From Hespellia sp. (GTDB lineage Bacteria > Bacillota > Clostridia > Lachnospirales > Lachnospiraceae): a DNA stretch of 64,000 nucleotides. The translations under genes and the position numbers were made by a program. Numbering within the stretch: position 1 is the first letter of the stretch; each line of letters begins with the position of its first letter. The notes under the pieces were generated by a model, which ran no database searches, was not told where the DNA came from, and saw only the letters and a program-made list of their open reading frames with translations. Positions 26,593-35,868 of this stretch are shown here, piece after piece. Location: NCBI GenBank assembly GCA_028693555.1, contig JAQUVD010000002.1:92918-156917 (forward strand), in the 5' to 3' direction.

Positions 26593-28389
26593 ATGGCAAA
26601 AAGCAGATTAATCGGGGACTATCCAGTAATCGGAATCAGACCAACCATCGATGGTCGTAGAGGATACTTGAAGGTAAGAGAATCACTAGAGGATCAGACA
26701 ATGGGAATGGCGAAGCAGGCAGCTGAACTGTTCACATCGAACTTGAAATATTCGAACGGGGAACCGGTCAAAGTTGTGATTGCTGATACAACAATCGGAC
26801 GTGTTGCAGAAGCAGCAGCATGTGAAGCAAAATTCAAAAAAGAGGGCGTAGATATCACGCTTACTGTAACACCTTGCTGGTGCTACGGAGCTGAGACAAT
26901 GGATATGGACAAGCATACAATCAAAGCTGTATGGGGATTCAACGGAACAGAGAGACCGGGAGCTGTATATCTTGCATCTGTACTTGCTACACATGCACAG
27001 AAGGGTCTTCCTGCATTTGGTATTTACGGACATGACGTTCAGGAAGCTGACGCTACAGAGATTCCGGAAGATGTTAAGACAAAATTACTTCGTTTCGGAC
27101 GTGCAGCAGTTGCAGCAGCTACGATGAGAGGCAAATCATACTTACAGATTGGTTCTGTTACGATGGGAATCGGCGGATCTATCATTGATCCGGCATTTAT
27201 CGAGGAATACCTTGGTATGCGTGTGGAATCAGTAGATGAAGTTGAAGTAATCCGTCGTATGTCAGAGAATATTTACGATGAAGCAGAATTCCAGAAAGCA
27301 TTAGCCTGGACAAAAGAAAAATGCCCAGAGGGATTTGATAAGAACCCAGATGAGATTAAGAAGACACCTGAACAGAAAGAAGCTGATTGGGAATTCGTTG
27401 TTAAGATGATGTGTATCATCAAAGACTTAATGAATGGAAATCAGAATCTTCCAGAGGGCTGCGAAGAAGAAGCAGTCGGACACAATGCAATCGCAGCAGG
27501 ATTCCAGGGACAGAGACAGTGGACAGATTTCTATCCAAACTGTGATTATCCGGAAGCATTACTCAATACTTCATTTGACTGGAATGGAGCAAGAGAGCCA
27601 TATATCCTTGCTACAGAGAACGATGTACTCAATGGTCTTGGAATGTTATTTGAAAAATTATTAACAAACTCAGCATCTATGTTCTCCGATGTTCGTACAT
27701 ACTGGAGCCCGGAGGCTGTTAAGAAGGCTACCGGATATGAGCTGACAGGCGTTGCAAAAGAGTCTCAGGGATTCTTACACTTAATCAACTCAGGTGCATC
27801 CTGCCTTGACTTTAATGGTGAAGCATTAGATGAGAATGGAAACCATGTAATTAAACCTTGGTATGACGTAACAGAAGCTGATCAGGAAGCAATCCTGAAA
27901 GCGACAGAGTGGTGCGCAGCTGATAACGGATACTTCAGAGGCGGCGGATATTCTTCAAGATTTGAATCAAAATATGAGATGCCTTGTACTATGATTCGTC
28001 TGAATCTTGTAAAAGGACTCGGACCGGTTATGCAGATTGCAGAAGGATGGACCGTTCAGCTTCCGGAAGAGGTTTCTGATAAGCTGTGGAAGAGAACAGA
28101 CTACACATGGCCATGTACCTGGTTTGCACCAAGAACAACAGGAAAAGGCGCATTCAAGACAGCTTATGATGTTATGAATAACTGGGGAGCGAACCATGGT
28201 GCATCTGCATATGGACATATTGGAGCAGATTTACTTACACTTTGCTCAATCCTTCGTATTCCGGTATCTATGCACAACATACCTGAGGAAGACATCTTCA
28301 GACCGGCAGCATGGAACTCATTTGGCGAAAACAAAGAGGGTCAGGACTACAGAGCTTGCAAGAACTATGGTCCACTTTACAAACTGTAA
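26593..28389 (+). CDS. fucI: L-fucose isomerase
   Basis: A 598-residue enzyme, close to the 591 of E. coli FucI. Active-site blocks are conserved: [20 protein letters not shown] with the catalytic Glu, [13 protein letters not shown] with the metal Asp, and [14 protein letters not shown] with the metal His. It converts L-fucose to L-fuculose in the cytosol, the first step in using fucose from mucin or milk glycans. D-arabinose is a known side substrate. No fuculokinase or fuculose-phosphate aldolase is adjacent. A strong AAGGAGG precedes the ATG. Confidence 0.95.
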   Translation: MAKSRLIGDYPVIGIRPTIDGRRGYLKVRESLEDQTMGMAKQAAELFTSNLKYSNGEPVKVVIADTTIGRVAEAAACEAKFKKEGVDITLTVTPCWCYGAETMDMDKHTIKAVWGFNGTERPGAVYLASVLATHAQKGLPAFGIYGHDVQEADATEIPEDVKTKLLRFGRAAVAAATMRGKSYLQIGSVTMGIGGSIIDPAFIEEYLGMRVESVDEVEVIRRMSENIYDEAEFQKALAWTKEKCPEGFDKNPDEIKKTPEQKEADWEFVVKMMCIIKDLMNGNQNLPEGCEEEAVGHNAIAAGFQGQRQWTDFYPNCDYPEALLNTSFDWNGAREPYILATENDVLNGLGMLFEKLLTNSASMFSDVRTYWSPEAVKKATGYELTGVAKESQGFLHLINSGASCLDFNGEALDENGNHVIKPWYDVTEADQEAILKATEWCAADNGYFRGGGYSSRFESKYEMPCTMIRLNLVKGLGPVMQIAEGWTVQLPEEVSDKLWKRTDYTWPCTWFAPRTTGKGAFKTAYDVMNNWGANHGASAYGHIGADLLTLCSILRIPVSMHNIPEEDIFRPAAWNSFGENKEGQDYRACKNYGPLYKL

Positions 28390-28406
28390 TTAAGACAGTG
28401 AATGAA

Positions 28407-28443
28407 ATGGGGCACATCAGATTTTCTGATGTGCCCCATTTTT
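28407..28443 (+). terminator. Terminator after fucI
   Basis: AATGGGGCACATCAGA pairs with TCTGATGTGCCCCATT around a short loop and is followed by a T-run. It also lies just past the stop of the convergent Spo0A-like gene, so it may serve both directions. Confidence 0.92.
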
Positions 28444-28898
28444 TAATGATTGGTCATATAAAAGTAAATCCGAGAAAGTAATTGCGAATTTGTAGGTGTT
28501 CCTTTTAACGGATTTACACTATTGTAGAATAAATGGTTGATATATTCCAGATTACCATTTGTCCAGCCGACGGAGATTGCATTTCTGATTGCGCGTTCAA
28601 CGCGTGATGCGGTTGTTTTAAATTTGACTGCAATGTCAACGTATAACATTTTGGTGATTGAATGCAGATAGCTTTCATCCGATAGGATCAAATCCATTGC
28701 ATAGATAACATAATGGTACCCTAAGAGATTCGAAGGAATTCCGATATTCAAAAGAATGGTCTGTATGTCCTCTTTTGGAAGATCCGATTCCAAGTTGTTC
28801 ATAATACTTTTCTCATTCAAAAAGCATAATAAAAATTCATTCATTTTATCAGTTTTCTTTAAAATGATATTGTTAGATATATTTAGCGATGTATTCAT
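28443..28898 (-). CDS. Stand-alone Spo0A output (DNA-binding) domain protein
   Basis: A 151-residue protein; residues about 45-150 match the Spo0A C-terminal effector domain. The recognition helix TTASRVERAIRNAISVGW is nearly that of Spo0A itself, with NIGIPSNLLGYHY, SITKMLYVDIAVKF and GTPTNSQ in the right order. The N-terminal ~40 residues are too short for a phosphoreceiver domain, and none is visible. A good AAAGGAGGGG precedes the start. It could bind 0A-box-like sites without phosphorylation control, as an activator or competitor of Spo0A. A 0A-like box (TTTGTCGAC, 28991-28999) lies in the shared divergent region. Confidence 0.82.
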   Translation of the reverse strand: MNTSLNISNNIILKKTDKMNEFLLCFLNEKSIMNNLESDLPKEDIQTILLNIGIPSNLLGYHYVIYAMDLILSDESYLHSITKMLYVDIAVKFKTTASRVERAIRNAISVGWTNGNLEYINHLFYNSVNPLKGTPTNSQLLSRIYFYMTNH

Positions 28899-28942
28899 AG
28901 CCCCTCCTTTTACTTTGTCACATCACAGAAGTTACGCGCTAA

Positions 28943-28999
28943 ATTATATCGTATTTCTTGACAATCCGAAATGTCGGGTATAACATTTGTTTTGTCGAC
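28943..28999. promoter_or_regulatory. Divergent promoter region with 0A-like boxes
   Basis: Rightward: TTGACA (28958-28963), 17 bases, TAACAT (28981-28986). Leftward: a TATAAT on the minus strand (complement of 28943-28948). CCGA-AATG-TCGG within the rightward spacer is an inverted repeat that may bind the XRE protein. TTTGTCGAC (28991-28999) matches the Spo0A box TTTGTCRAA at 8 of 9 positions. Confidence 0.6.
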
Positions 29000-29042
29000 T
29001 TGTGTGTGAAATTGTGTCATTGCAGACATAGTGTGAGGGATT

Positions 29043-29729
29043 TTGATTGGAACAACACTACATGAAATCATGAACAATAAGAATTTGACATTGCAAGAAT
29101 TAGCAGACCTGACAGATATTCCGATAGATACAATAAAAAATCTATATTATGGGAAAGTAAAAGATCCAAAAGTATCTACAATTCTTAAATTGTCACAGAA
29201 ATTGAATCTTACAATGGATTATCTGATGGGATATTCCGATTATGATCAAGAGGAACAGAAAATTATTCTATGTTATAGAAAGTGTGGACATCATGGCAAG
29301 TCGATGATGCAGATCATTTCCAGATTCGAAATGAAAGCTGCTGAGAAACAACGTAATATGTTAGACCGGCACATTATTCCCTGTCTCATTCCGATTGGAA
29401 AAGTGACAGATGGAATTGTGTATAATAGCTGTAATATGATAGAGATTGAGACTGGGATTAAGAATGCCTGTCTTGCAATTGAGGTTACTACGAATTACTT
29501 TGCCCCTTCGTATTGTAAAGGAGATCGGATTCTATTTGCAAATCGATTTCCTGAAAATAACGAAAGGGCAGTTTTTACAAATGGATATAAATGTTATCTT
29601 CGGAAATTTATCGATAACAATGGATCTTATGTCTTGAAATGTCTCAATGGAATTGGGCGGGATATGATGTTAAAGAGAATGGATGAGATGGAATGTGTTG
29701 GTACCTGTGTGGGCGTGATACGGACATAG
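29043..29729 (+). CDS. XRE-family regulator with S24/LexA-like C-terminal domain
   Basis: A 228-residue protein read from TTG 29043 just after GAGGG. The N-terminal helix-turn-helix (about 5-65; LTLQELADLTDIPIDTIKNL, then SKLNLTMDYL-like) is of the Cro/CI type. Residues about 115-228 resemble the beta-rich peptidase S24 fold of CI/LexA repressors (FAPSYCKGDRILFANRFPEN). I do not see a convincing Ser-Lys catalytic pair, so it may be a non-cleaving repressor. It is divergent from the Spo0A-like gene and may control it. The start is uncertain because the ribosome site is only four to five bases away. Confidence 0.72.
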   Translation: MIGTTLHEIMNNKNLTLQELADLTDIPIDTIKNLYYGKVKDPKVSTILKLSQKLNLTMDYLMGYSDYDQEEQKIILCYRKCGHHGKSMMQIISRFEMKAAEKQRNMLDRHIIPCLIPIGKVTDGIVYNSCNMIEIETGIKNACLAIEVTTNYFAPSYCKGDRILFANRFPENNERAVFTNGYKCYLRKFIDNNGSYVLKCLNGIGRDMMLKRMDEMECVGTCVGVIRT

Positions 29730-29737
29730 GAGAAGCC

Positions 29738-29761
29738 GGGTCTGTTGTTACTATCAGACCC
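29738..29761. terminator. Hairpin between convergent genes
   Basis: GGGTCTG (29738-29744) pairs with CAGACCC (29755-29761) over a 10-base loop between the XRE gene and the convergent coiled-coil gene. A T-run is missing in both directions, so termination strength is doubtful. Confidence 0.5.
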
Positions 29762-29773
29762 GACTCCTTTGGA

Positions 29774-30781
29774 TTACCAGTCGGTATAAATATCAATTGT
29801 GCCACTTGCACATCCGGAGTCATATACTTTTCCCATGCCAAGCGAGGTCTCAACTACAGTTCCTTTTGCCAAATCGCTGCTGGCTACACAGATGTAATTA
29901 TCGATGTCCCGAATGGTACCATCTGATGCAACATGACGTCCGGGAATATTGAGTCCGTATCCCGGAAGGACTCTCTGCGAGTAGTAGGTCTCTCTGTGTC
30001 CGTTGAAATATACAACACCCTTACTCGGTGACAACGCACCGTCCGTGTTCGGGTAAGAATAATCCGGGGCAGAAGAATTACCACCGGAAGAGCTGCCGGA
30101 TGATCCAGGATCAGTTGCAGTTGCACTGGCGGCGGCTTCCGCAGCAGCTTTTGCAGCGGCCTGCTGTTCCTCTGCTTTGATTTCTGAAATCTTTGCAGAG
30201 ATGGAAGTGATGCTTGTTGATGTCTCGGATGCTTTGGTATTTAAAGCTTCCTTTTTGTCATTCAGATCGGCTTCCATAGACTGCAGATCGGTTTTCTGGC
30301 TATTTAAGTTATCCTGTTGTTCTTTAATTGTTGAAAGTGTTGACTTTAAAGCGTCAACCTGCTTCTGGTCGTAAGTGCTGATATTACTGATAAAGTCTGC
30401 ATTGTTAACAAAATCTGCAAGGTTCTCGGCTGAAAACAATAACTCTAATAAATTGGAGTTCCCATTCTCATACATGTATTGAATTCTTTTTTTCATTTCG
30501 TCGTACTGCTGGGCTTCTGTATTTCTAATGATAGAAAGTTGTTCCTCGGTACTTACGATTGCATTATTCGTAGTATCAATCTGAATCTCAATATTCGCAA
30601 TCTCAGTACTCATGTTTAATATCTCGCTATTAATGCCGTCTAATTCACTTTGAAGAGAAGATGACTGCTTTTCTAAATTCTCTGTACTTGTCGCCATAAC
30701 CGGGACCGAAGTAGTCAGAATAGCAAGGGAACAAATGACTCCAACATTCATTCGTATGCGATGCTTGTTTTTTAGCTTCAT
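29774..30781 (-). CDS. Secreted coiled-coil protein with C-terminal 3D-like domain
   Basis: A 335-residue protein with a signal peptide (about 1-30, cut near VMA-TST). A long PcsB-like coiled coil spans about 32-215. A low-complexity Ala then Ser/Gly/Pro linker spans about 215-245. The last ~90 residues (GRHVASDGTIRDIDNYICVA, GKVYDSGCASGTIDIYTDW) resemble the double-psi '3D' barrel that ends many Gram-positive cell-wall proteins such as Rpf/YabE types. Coiled coil plus 3D domain suggests peptidoglycan remodelling. The minus-strand ribosome site AAAGGAG precedes the ATG. No partner gene is adjacent. Confidence 0.75.
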   Translation of the reverse strand: MKLKNKHRIRMNVGVICSLAILTTSVPVMATSTENLEKQSSSLQSELDGINSEILNMSTEIANIEIQIDTTNNAIVSTEEQLSIIRNTEAQQYDEMKKRIQYMYENGNSNLLELLFSAENLADFVNNADFISNISTYDQKQVDALKSTLSTIKEQQDNLNSQKTDLQSMEADLNDKKEALNTKASETSTSITSISAKISEIKAEEQQAAAKAAAEAAASATATDPGSSGSSSGGNSSAPDYSYPNTDGALSPSKGVVYFNGHRETYYSQRVLPGYGLNIPGRHVASDGTIRDIDNYICVASSDLAKGTVVETSLGMGKVYDSGCASGTIDIYTDW

Positions 30782-30890
30782 ATAATACTCCTTTCTAGCT
30801 GTTTAAGCATTGTACTATATTTTCGGAAATATTACAAGTTTGTTAAGTTTGTTAATTATTATTTATTATGATTTATTATCAAAAAAGGGG

Positions 30891-30919
30891 TTAACAGAAG
30901 TAGCTTTTCATGTTATAAT
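30891..30919 (+). promoter_or_regulatory. Promoter of the sigma factor gene
   Basis: TTAACA (30891-30896), a 17-base spacer and TATAAT (30914-30919, preceded by TG) form a strong sigma-A promoter, giving a 5' leader of about 110 bases before the ATG at 31035. Confidence 0.75.
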
Positions 30920-31034
30920 TCTCCGAGTGAATGTGATTGAGACGAAAGCAGCTACCGCATTTTGTGGCATGTTGTTTTTTTTGCGCTCATACGAAAATAG
31001 ATTAGAAAAATACGAAAGACAAGGATTGAGAAGA

Positions 31035-32342
31035 ATGTCTGCAGAAGATATATTTGTAAAAAAGATGAACGAGTTAGTGGAAAAGGGAACACACAATGGT
31101 CATGTCATCCGTGAACAGGATATTCTGGATGCATTTCCAGGTGTCACTTTTTCGGAGGAACAGATTGTCCATATACATACTTATATCAAGGGATTTCATA
31201 TTGATATAGAGGAAACGGAACAGATGCCTGAGGTGGAAGAGATTGCAGAAGAGGATGAACTGCTTATCGAGGATAATCTGGAAGAAGAGGTGCTGTTCGA
31301 TAAAGATATTGAGCTGGAAGACCTTTTGGACAACAATCTGTCTAGTAGTATCCTTTCCGATGGAAGAATACTGGATTCCGAGAAGAGCGTAGAAGATTTA
31401 ATGGATGAAGGCGGTTTCCATGGAAAAAGTACGGAAGAGAAGAGCTCTTTGGAGGATTCCGTAAAAGAGGAGGAAGACGATTATGATGTGGATGCGGCAA
31501 CCCTTCTGGACGGGGTTGGAACAGAAGATCCGGTCCGTCTATATTTAAAAGAAATCGGAATGTATCCATTGCTGAGTGCAGAACGGGAAGCAGAACTGGC
31601 AAAGAGAAAAAGCGAGGGAGATCCCGCCGCAAAGGAAGAATTGATTAATAGTAATCTTCGTCTGGTTGTCAGTATTGCAAAAAGATATACAGGAAGAGGC
31701 CTTACCTTTCTTGATTTGATTCAGGAGGGAAATCTTGGATTGATGAAAGGTATCGATAAATATGATTATTCAAAGGGATTTAAAGTAAGTACTTATGTGA
31801 CATGGTGGATTCGTCAGTCGATTACCAGATCACTGGCAGATAAGTCGAGGATCATTCGTGTACCGGTTCATATGGTAGAAGAGATCAATAAGGTCGCAAG
31901 AACACAGAAACGTCTCACATTAGATCTGGGACATGAACCAAGTCATGCAGAATTAGCGGACGCGCTGGATGTAAGTGAAGAACGTCTGCTTGAGATTCTT
32001 CAGTATTCGGTCGACACGGGTTCGCTAGATACACCGATTGGTGATGAGGATGATTCTACACTCGGTAATTTCATTGCGGATGAGAACACTATTTCACCTG
32101 AGGCATCTGCGGAGCGTGCACTGCTTCGGGAGAATGTATATCAATTACTGGATGTGCTGACAGATCGGGAAAAATCAATCATCATTGCCCGATTTGGCCT
32201 TCAGAGTGGAGAACCGAAGACACTGGAAGAAATTGGCGCAGATTACAAGGTTACAAGAGAGCGTATCCGCCAGATAGAGGCAAAAGCACTTCGTAAGCTC
32301 AAAGCATCAAGACAGAGACATCTCGTGAAGGGATTTTTATAA
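31035..32342 (+). CDS. RpoD-type (sigma-70 group 1/2) RNA polymerase sigma factor
   Basis: A 435-residue protein. I start at MSAEDIFVKKM (31035) with AAGGA nearby; the frame is open to 30810 but that part does not look like sigma. The N-terminal ~120 residues include a long acidic stretch (EVEEIAEEDELLIEDNLEEE). Region 1.2 (DPVRLYLKEIG), region 2 (NLRLVVSIAKRYTGRGLTFL, TYVTWWIRQSITRSL), region 3 and region 4.2 (TLEEIGADYKVTRERIRQIE) are complete. The tail LKASRQRHLVKGFL departs from the LRHPSRSKKLKDFL-like end of primary sigma factors. No dnaG is adjacent, so it may be a second, group-2-like factor and not the housekeeping one. Confidence 0.85.
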   Translation: MSAEDIFVKKMNELVEKGTHNGHVIREQDILDAFPGVTFSEEQIVHIHTYIKGFHIDIEETEQMPEVEEIAEEDELLIEDNLEEEVLFDKDIELEDLLDNNLSSSILSDGRILDSEKSVEDLMDEGGFHGKSTEEKSSLEDSVKEEEDDYDVDAATLLDGVGTEDPVRLYLKEIGMYPLLSAEREAELAKRKSEGDPAAKEELINSNLRLVVSIAKRYTGRGLTFLDLIQEGNLGLMKGIDKYDYSKGFKVSTYVTWWIRQSITRSLADKSRIIRVPVHMVEEINKVARTQKRLTLDLGHEPSHAELADALDVSEERLLEILQYSVDTGSLDTPIGDEDDSTLGNFIADENTISPEASAERALLRENVYQLLDVLTDREKSIIIARFGLQSGEPKTLEEIGADYKVTRERIRQIEAKALRKLKASRQRHLVKGFL

Positions 32343-32346
32343 AAGA

Positions 32347-32408
32347 CAAGGGGACAAGTTCCGCTGCCTGATTGTAGAATCAGACAGCGGAATCGTCCCC
32401 TTGTTTTT
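32347..32408 (+). terminator. Terminator after sigma factor, overlapping the AraC 3' end
   Basis: AAGGGGAC, TTCCGCTG and CTGATT pair with AATCAG, CAGCGGAA and GTCCCCTT to form a long stem ending in seven T. It contains the stop codon of the convergent AraC gene. Confidence 0.9.
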
Positions 32409-33258
32409 TTCGGAAATTTCTGGCAGTGATTCCATAGTATTTTTTAAAAGCATGAGAAAAGTGCTCCAGTGAGGAATATCCGAGCTCGTCCGATACTTTT
32501 GTAATACTGTTATTGGAATCAGCCAATAAGACAGCAGCCATTGACATTTTGGCTTCTGTTTTTTTTTGCAAAAAAGTCATGTCATAATTTTCTTTTAAGA
32601 AACGCTCTGTCTGCCGGGTACTTAATCCTAAACGTTCCGACAGTTTCAAAAGTGTGATATCACGGTACTCATATAGAAAACATTCTTCTACGAGGATGTA
32701 TTTGCTGTCTACCAAATTAGAAGGCGCAAAATGAACGAGGGATTGCTGCTGGTTTTCGTAATTGCGAACAATTTTAACAATACACTGCTGCAGTAATGTC
32801 TCAACCTGCGTGATATATCCGCTGTATTCGTGCTCCAGTTCAAAAAAAATCTGCTGCATTGGTGTATAGATATCCTGGGAATCTGTGCCGTACCAGAAAT
32901 AAGTATTTTCAAAGCGGTCAAGAAATGGAAAGGATTCCTGATCCCTGTGTGGTGTTCGGTTTTTCTTGATTTTGAGATAGAAACAGTATTCTGTCATGGG
33001 ATCGTTTAAATCCGGATATTGTTCGTGTTCCACATTCGGTCCGGTAATATACAGCGTATTTGGCTCAATGTGATAAATCGTTCCGTCAATGACTGCGGTT
33101 CCGCGCCCCTTAGAAATGTAATGAATCTCATAACTGTTCAATCCATGACTGTGTTTTGGAATTTGCCGCTGAAACTGTTCGTATATAATATTTAGCGCTG
33201 AAAATGTAGTATCTCCGATTCGGAATTTAATGCTTAAATCTGTATAGAGTGTCTTCAT
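32380..33258 (-). CDS. AraC-family regulator of the adjacent sugar/polyol operon
   Basis: A 292-residue protein from MKTLYTDLSIKF, with GGAAAGGA upstream on its strand; an upstream in-frame ATG at 33306 is less likely. The cupin-like sensor spans about 15-110 (QRQIPKHSHGLNSYEIHYIS). The C-terminal helix-turn-helix pair spans about 190-290 (LSERLGLSTRQTERFLKENY, LGYSSLEHFSHAFKKYYGI). It is divergent from the aldolase gene with ~210 bases between, where its sites should be. No repeat clear enough to name was found there. Confidence 0.84.
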   Translation of the reverse strand: MKTLYTDLSIKFRIGDTTFSALNIIYEQFQRQIPKHSHGLNSYEIHYISKGRGTAVIDGTIYHIEPNTLYITGPNVEHEQYPDLNDPMTEYCFYLKIKKNRTPHRDQESFPFLDRFENTYFWYGTDSQDIYTPMQQIFFELEHEYSGYITQVETLLQQCIVKIVRNYENQQQSLVHFAPSNLVDSKYILVEECFLYEYRDITLLKLSERLGLSTRQTERFLKENYDMTFLQKKTEAKMSMAAVLLADSNNSITKVSDELGYSSLEHFSHAFKKYYGITARNFRKKQGDDSAV

Positions 33259-33470
33259 ATAGAATCCTTTCCTAAAATTATGTGATCGAATCAGCTTCTG
33301 GTTCAAGTGTAACAGTATTTGCGTTAAGATTCAATATATTTGCGAGAACACGACATAAAAGAGCTGAAACAGTCAAATTTATCTATTATATGATTGTGAA
33401 AAATGAAATACAATGTGCTCATAGTTAAGAAATAAAAATACAATTTCGCTTTCATAAGGAGGAAGAAAAG

Positions 33471-34322
33471 ATGCCATTACAAACATCAAAGAAAATGCTA
33501 TTAGACGCACAGGCGGGCGGATATGCGGTAGGAGCCTTCAATGTAGAAAATATGGAGATGGTGAAAGCTGTGATTAAAGCAGCAGAGGAATTAAAAGCAC
33601 CTGTTATGCTTCAGACAACCCCTTCTACAATTAAATACGGTACTGTAGAGACGTTTGCGGCAATCGTAGCAGCAGAAGCCGGGAAGGCAACAGTTCCGGT
33701 ATGTCTTCACTTAGATCATGGCAGTAGTTATGAACTTGCAAAGCAGTGCTTAGAGAGTGGATATACATCCGTTATGATTGATGGATCGAAAGAAGAACTC
33801 GAAGGAAATATTGCGGTATCCAAGATGGTTGTGGACGAAGCAAAGAAATATGATATCCCGGTAGAAGCGGAACTCGGAAAAGTCGGCGGAAAAGAAGATG
33901 ACTTGGAGGTTGAAGTTGATACAAACACAGATCCACAGGAAGCAGTTGAATTCGTTGAGAAAACGGGTATTGATTCATTAGCAGTCGCAATCGGAACAGC
34001 GCATGGCTTCTATGTTGGAACGCCTGTACTTGATAAGAACCGTTTAGATGAGATCAAAAAATTAGTTTCTATTCCACTTGTACTTCATGGTGCATCAGGA
34101 ATCGCAGACGAAGAAGTAAGTGACTGTGTCAGTAGAGGTATCTGTAAAGTGAACTTTGCGACAGAACTTCGTGTTGCTTACACAGATGCAATCAAGAAAT
34201 TAATTGTTGAAAAACCAGAGACATTTGATCCAAAAGCATTTGGCAAGGTTGGTATGGAAGCTGTTACGGAGCTGGTAAAGAACCGTATGAAAGTCTGCGG
34301 ATGTGACGGAAAAGCAGTCTAG
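33471..34322 (+). CDS. Class II fructose/tagatose-bisphosphate aldolase
   Basis: A 283-residue zinc aldolase. Zinc-binding and catalytic blocks are VCLHLDHGSSYELAKQ (about 80-95), the glutamate region IPVEAELGKVGG, LAVAIGTAHGFY and LVLHGASGI. These match the FbaA/GatY/KbaY family. It cleaves a ketose-1,6-bisphosphate into DHAP and glyceraldehyde-3-phosphate. Next to a GatD-like dehydrogenase and a PfkB kinase, tagatose-1,6-bisphosphate is a reasonable substrate, but fructose-1,6-bisphosphate cannot be excluded. It is the first gene of the operon; AAGGAGG precedes the ATG. Confidence 0.87.
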   Translation: MPLQTSKKMLLDAQAGGYAVGAFNVENMEMVKAVIKAAEELKAPVMLQTTPSTIKYGTVETFAAIVAAEAGKATVPVCLHLDHGSSYELAKQCLESGYTSVMIDGSKEELEGNIAVSKMVVDEAKKYDIPVEAELGKVGGKEDDLEVEVDTNTDPQEAVEFVEKTGIDSLAVAIGTAHGFYVGTPVLDKNRLDEIKKLVSIPLVLHGASGIADEEVSDCVSRGICKVNFATELRVAYTDAIKKLIVEKPETFDPKAFGKVGMEAVTELVKNRMKVCGCDGKAV

Positions 34323-34344
34323 ACACTGCAAAAAAGGAGCAACG

Positions 34345-35868
34345 ATGAAACAATATTTATTAGGAATTGATATTGGAACGAGTGCGTGTAAGATTACACT
34401 GTTCGAAAAGGACGGAACCGTTGTTGTCTCAACGACAGGTGATTATCCGGTCTATTATCCACACGAGGGCTGGGCAGAACAGAACCCCGATGAATGGTGG
34501 AGTGCGGTCTGTGGAGCAATCAAAGACATGCTTGCCGTATATCCGATCAAGTCGGAGCAGATTGCAGGAATTGGAATTGACGGACAGAGCTGGTCAGCGA
34601 TTCCAATCGATCAGGACGGAAATGTTCTTGCCAACACACCAATCTGGATGGATACAAGAGCGCAGAGCATCTGTGACCGGCTGAATGATAAGATTGGCGC
34701 AGATAAGATTTTTGAGTTGTCAGGAAATTCACTTCAACCTTCGTACACAACAGCAAAGATTCTTTGGTATCGTGATAACCTGCCGGATGTTTATGAAAAG
34801 ATTGATAAGATTCTCCAATCGAATGCATTTATCGCATATCGATTAACCGGAGCGATTACACATGATTTATCACAGGGATATGGAATCCACTGTTTCGATA
34901 TGAGAAACCAGACGTGGAATGATGAAATGTGTGAAGCACTTGAGATTTCAAGAAGCTTTCTGCCGGAACTGGTTCCCAGCCATCAGGTTGTAGGAACGGT
35001 AACAGAACAGGCAGCGGGAGAATGTGGTCTCTGTGTAGGAATACCGGTTGTTGCAGGAGGATTGGACGCGGCATGCGGAACACTTGGCGCAGGTGTTGTA
35101 AAACCAGGGCAGACACAGGAACAGGGCGGTCAGGCCGGCGGCATGAGTATCAGTATGGATACCTATGCAGCGGATCCAAGGCTGATCTTAAGTCCACATG
35201 TCGTACCGGGGCAATGGCTTTTGCAGGGAGGAACAACCGGTGGCGGCGGTGTTATGCGCTGGTTCGAGAGAGAATTTGCGGAAAACGAGAGAATGAAAGA
35301 AGCACAGGGTGGTGAGCCATCTCTGGTTCAGTTAAATGAAATTGCAGATGCAGTACCGGCAGGCTCAGACGGAGTCGTATTCTTGCCTTATATGTCCGGG
35401 GAGCGTTCGCCTATCTGGGACCCGAATGCCAAAGGTGTCTATTATGGATTGGATTTTAGCAAGACAAAAGGACATATGGTCAGAGCTTCGATGGAGGGTG
35501 TCGCATTTGCACTCAAGCATAATCTGGATATTGCAGAGGAAACAGGGGCAAGGGTAGAGGAGCTTTGGGCAATGGGTGGATCTGCCAATTCACTTTTGTG
35601 GACGCAGATCAAATCTGACATCACAGGAAAGCCAATCGCCGTTCCGGCCTCGGATACCGCAACGACACTCGGGGCAGTCATTCTGGCGGGAGTCGGAGTC
35701 GGACTGTATGACAGTTTTGAAGAGGCAGTTGCAATGACGGTCAAAGTAACAAGACGACATGAACCCAATATGGAAAATCACAAGATTTATCAGAAAAACT
35801 ACGAGACATATCTCGCATTATATCAGAATTTAAAAGACATTATGAAGAAAAATGGAGGTAGTAAGTAA
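34345..35868 (+). CDS. FGGY-family carbohydrate kinase (xylulokinase-like)
   Basis: A 507-residue kinase starting after AAAAAAGGAGC. The N-terminal phosphate loop is LGIDIGTSACKITLFEKDG, the sugar-site block is WAEQNPDEWW, and the C-terminal FGGY signature region is GERSPIWDPNAKGVYYGLDF. A substrate contact region MDTRAQ follows the xylulokinase pattern. It phosphorylates a ketose. In this operon the ketose is expected to come from the dehydrogenase, so the label xylulokinase may be too narrow. Confidence 0.82.
   Translation: MKQYLLGIDIGTSACKITLFEKDGTVVVSTTGDYPVYYPHEGWAEQNPDEWWSAVCGAIKDMLAVYPIKSEQIAGIGIDGQSWSAIPIDQDGNVLANTPIWMDTRAQSICDRLNDKIGADKIFELSGNSLQPSYTTAKILWYRDNLPDVYEKIDKILQSNAFIAYRLTGAITHDLSQGYGIHCFDMRNQTWNDEMCEALEISRSFLPELVPSHQVVGTVTEQAAGECGLCVGIPVVAGGLDAACGTLGAGVVKPGQTQEQGGQAGGMSISMDTYAADPRLILSPHVVPGQWLLQGGTTGGGGVMRWFEREFAENERMKEAQGGEPSLVQLNEIADAVPAGSDGVVFLPYMSGERSPIWDPNAKGVYYGLDFSKTKGHMVRASMEGVAFALKHNLDIAEETGARVEELWAMGGSANSLLWTQIKSDITGKPIAVPASDTATTLGAVILAGVGVGLYDSFEEAVAMTVKVTRRHEPNMENHKIYQKNYETYLALYQNLKDIMKKNGGSK

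Noticed and set aside
30810..31034. N-terminal extension of the sigma factor from 30810
   Set aside because: It would start upstream of the promoter at 30891-30919 and its residues do not resemble sigma factors.
34345..35868. Calling the FGGY kinase a fuculokinase because fucI is in the window
   Set aside because: It is in a different operon with aldolase and PfkB genes, lacks the LacI-type operator, and its motifs look more xylulokinase-like.
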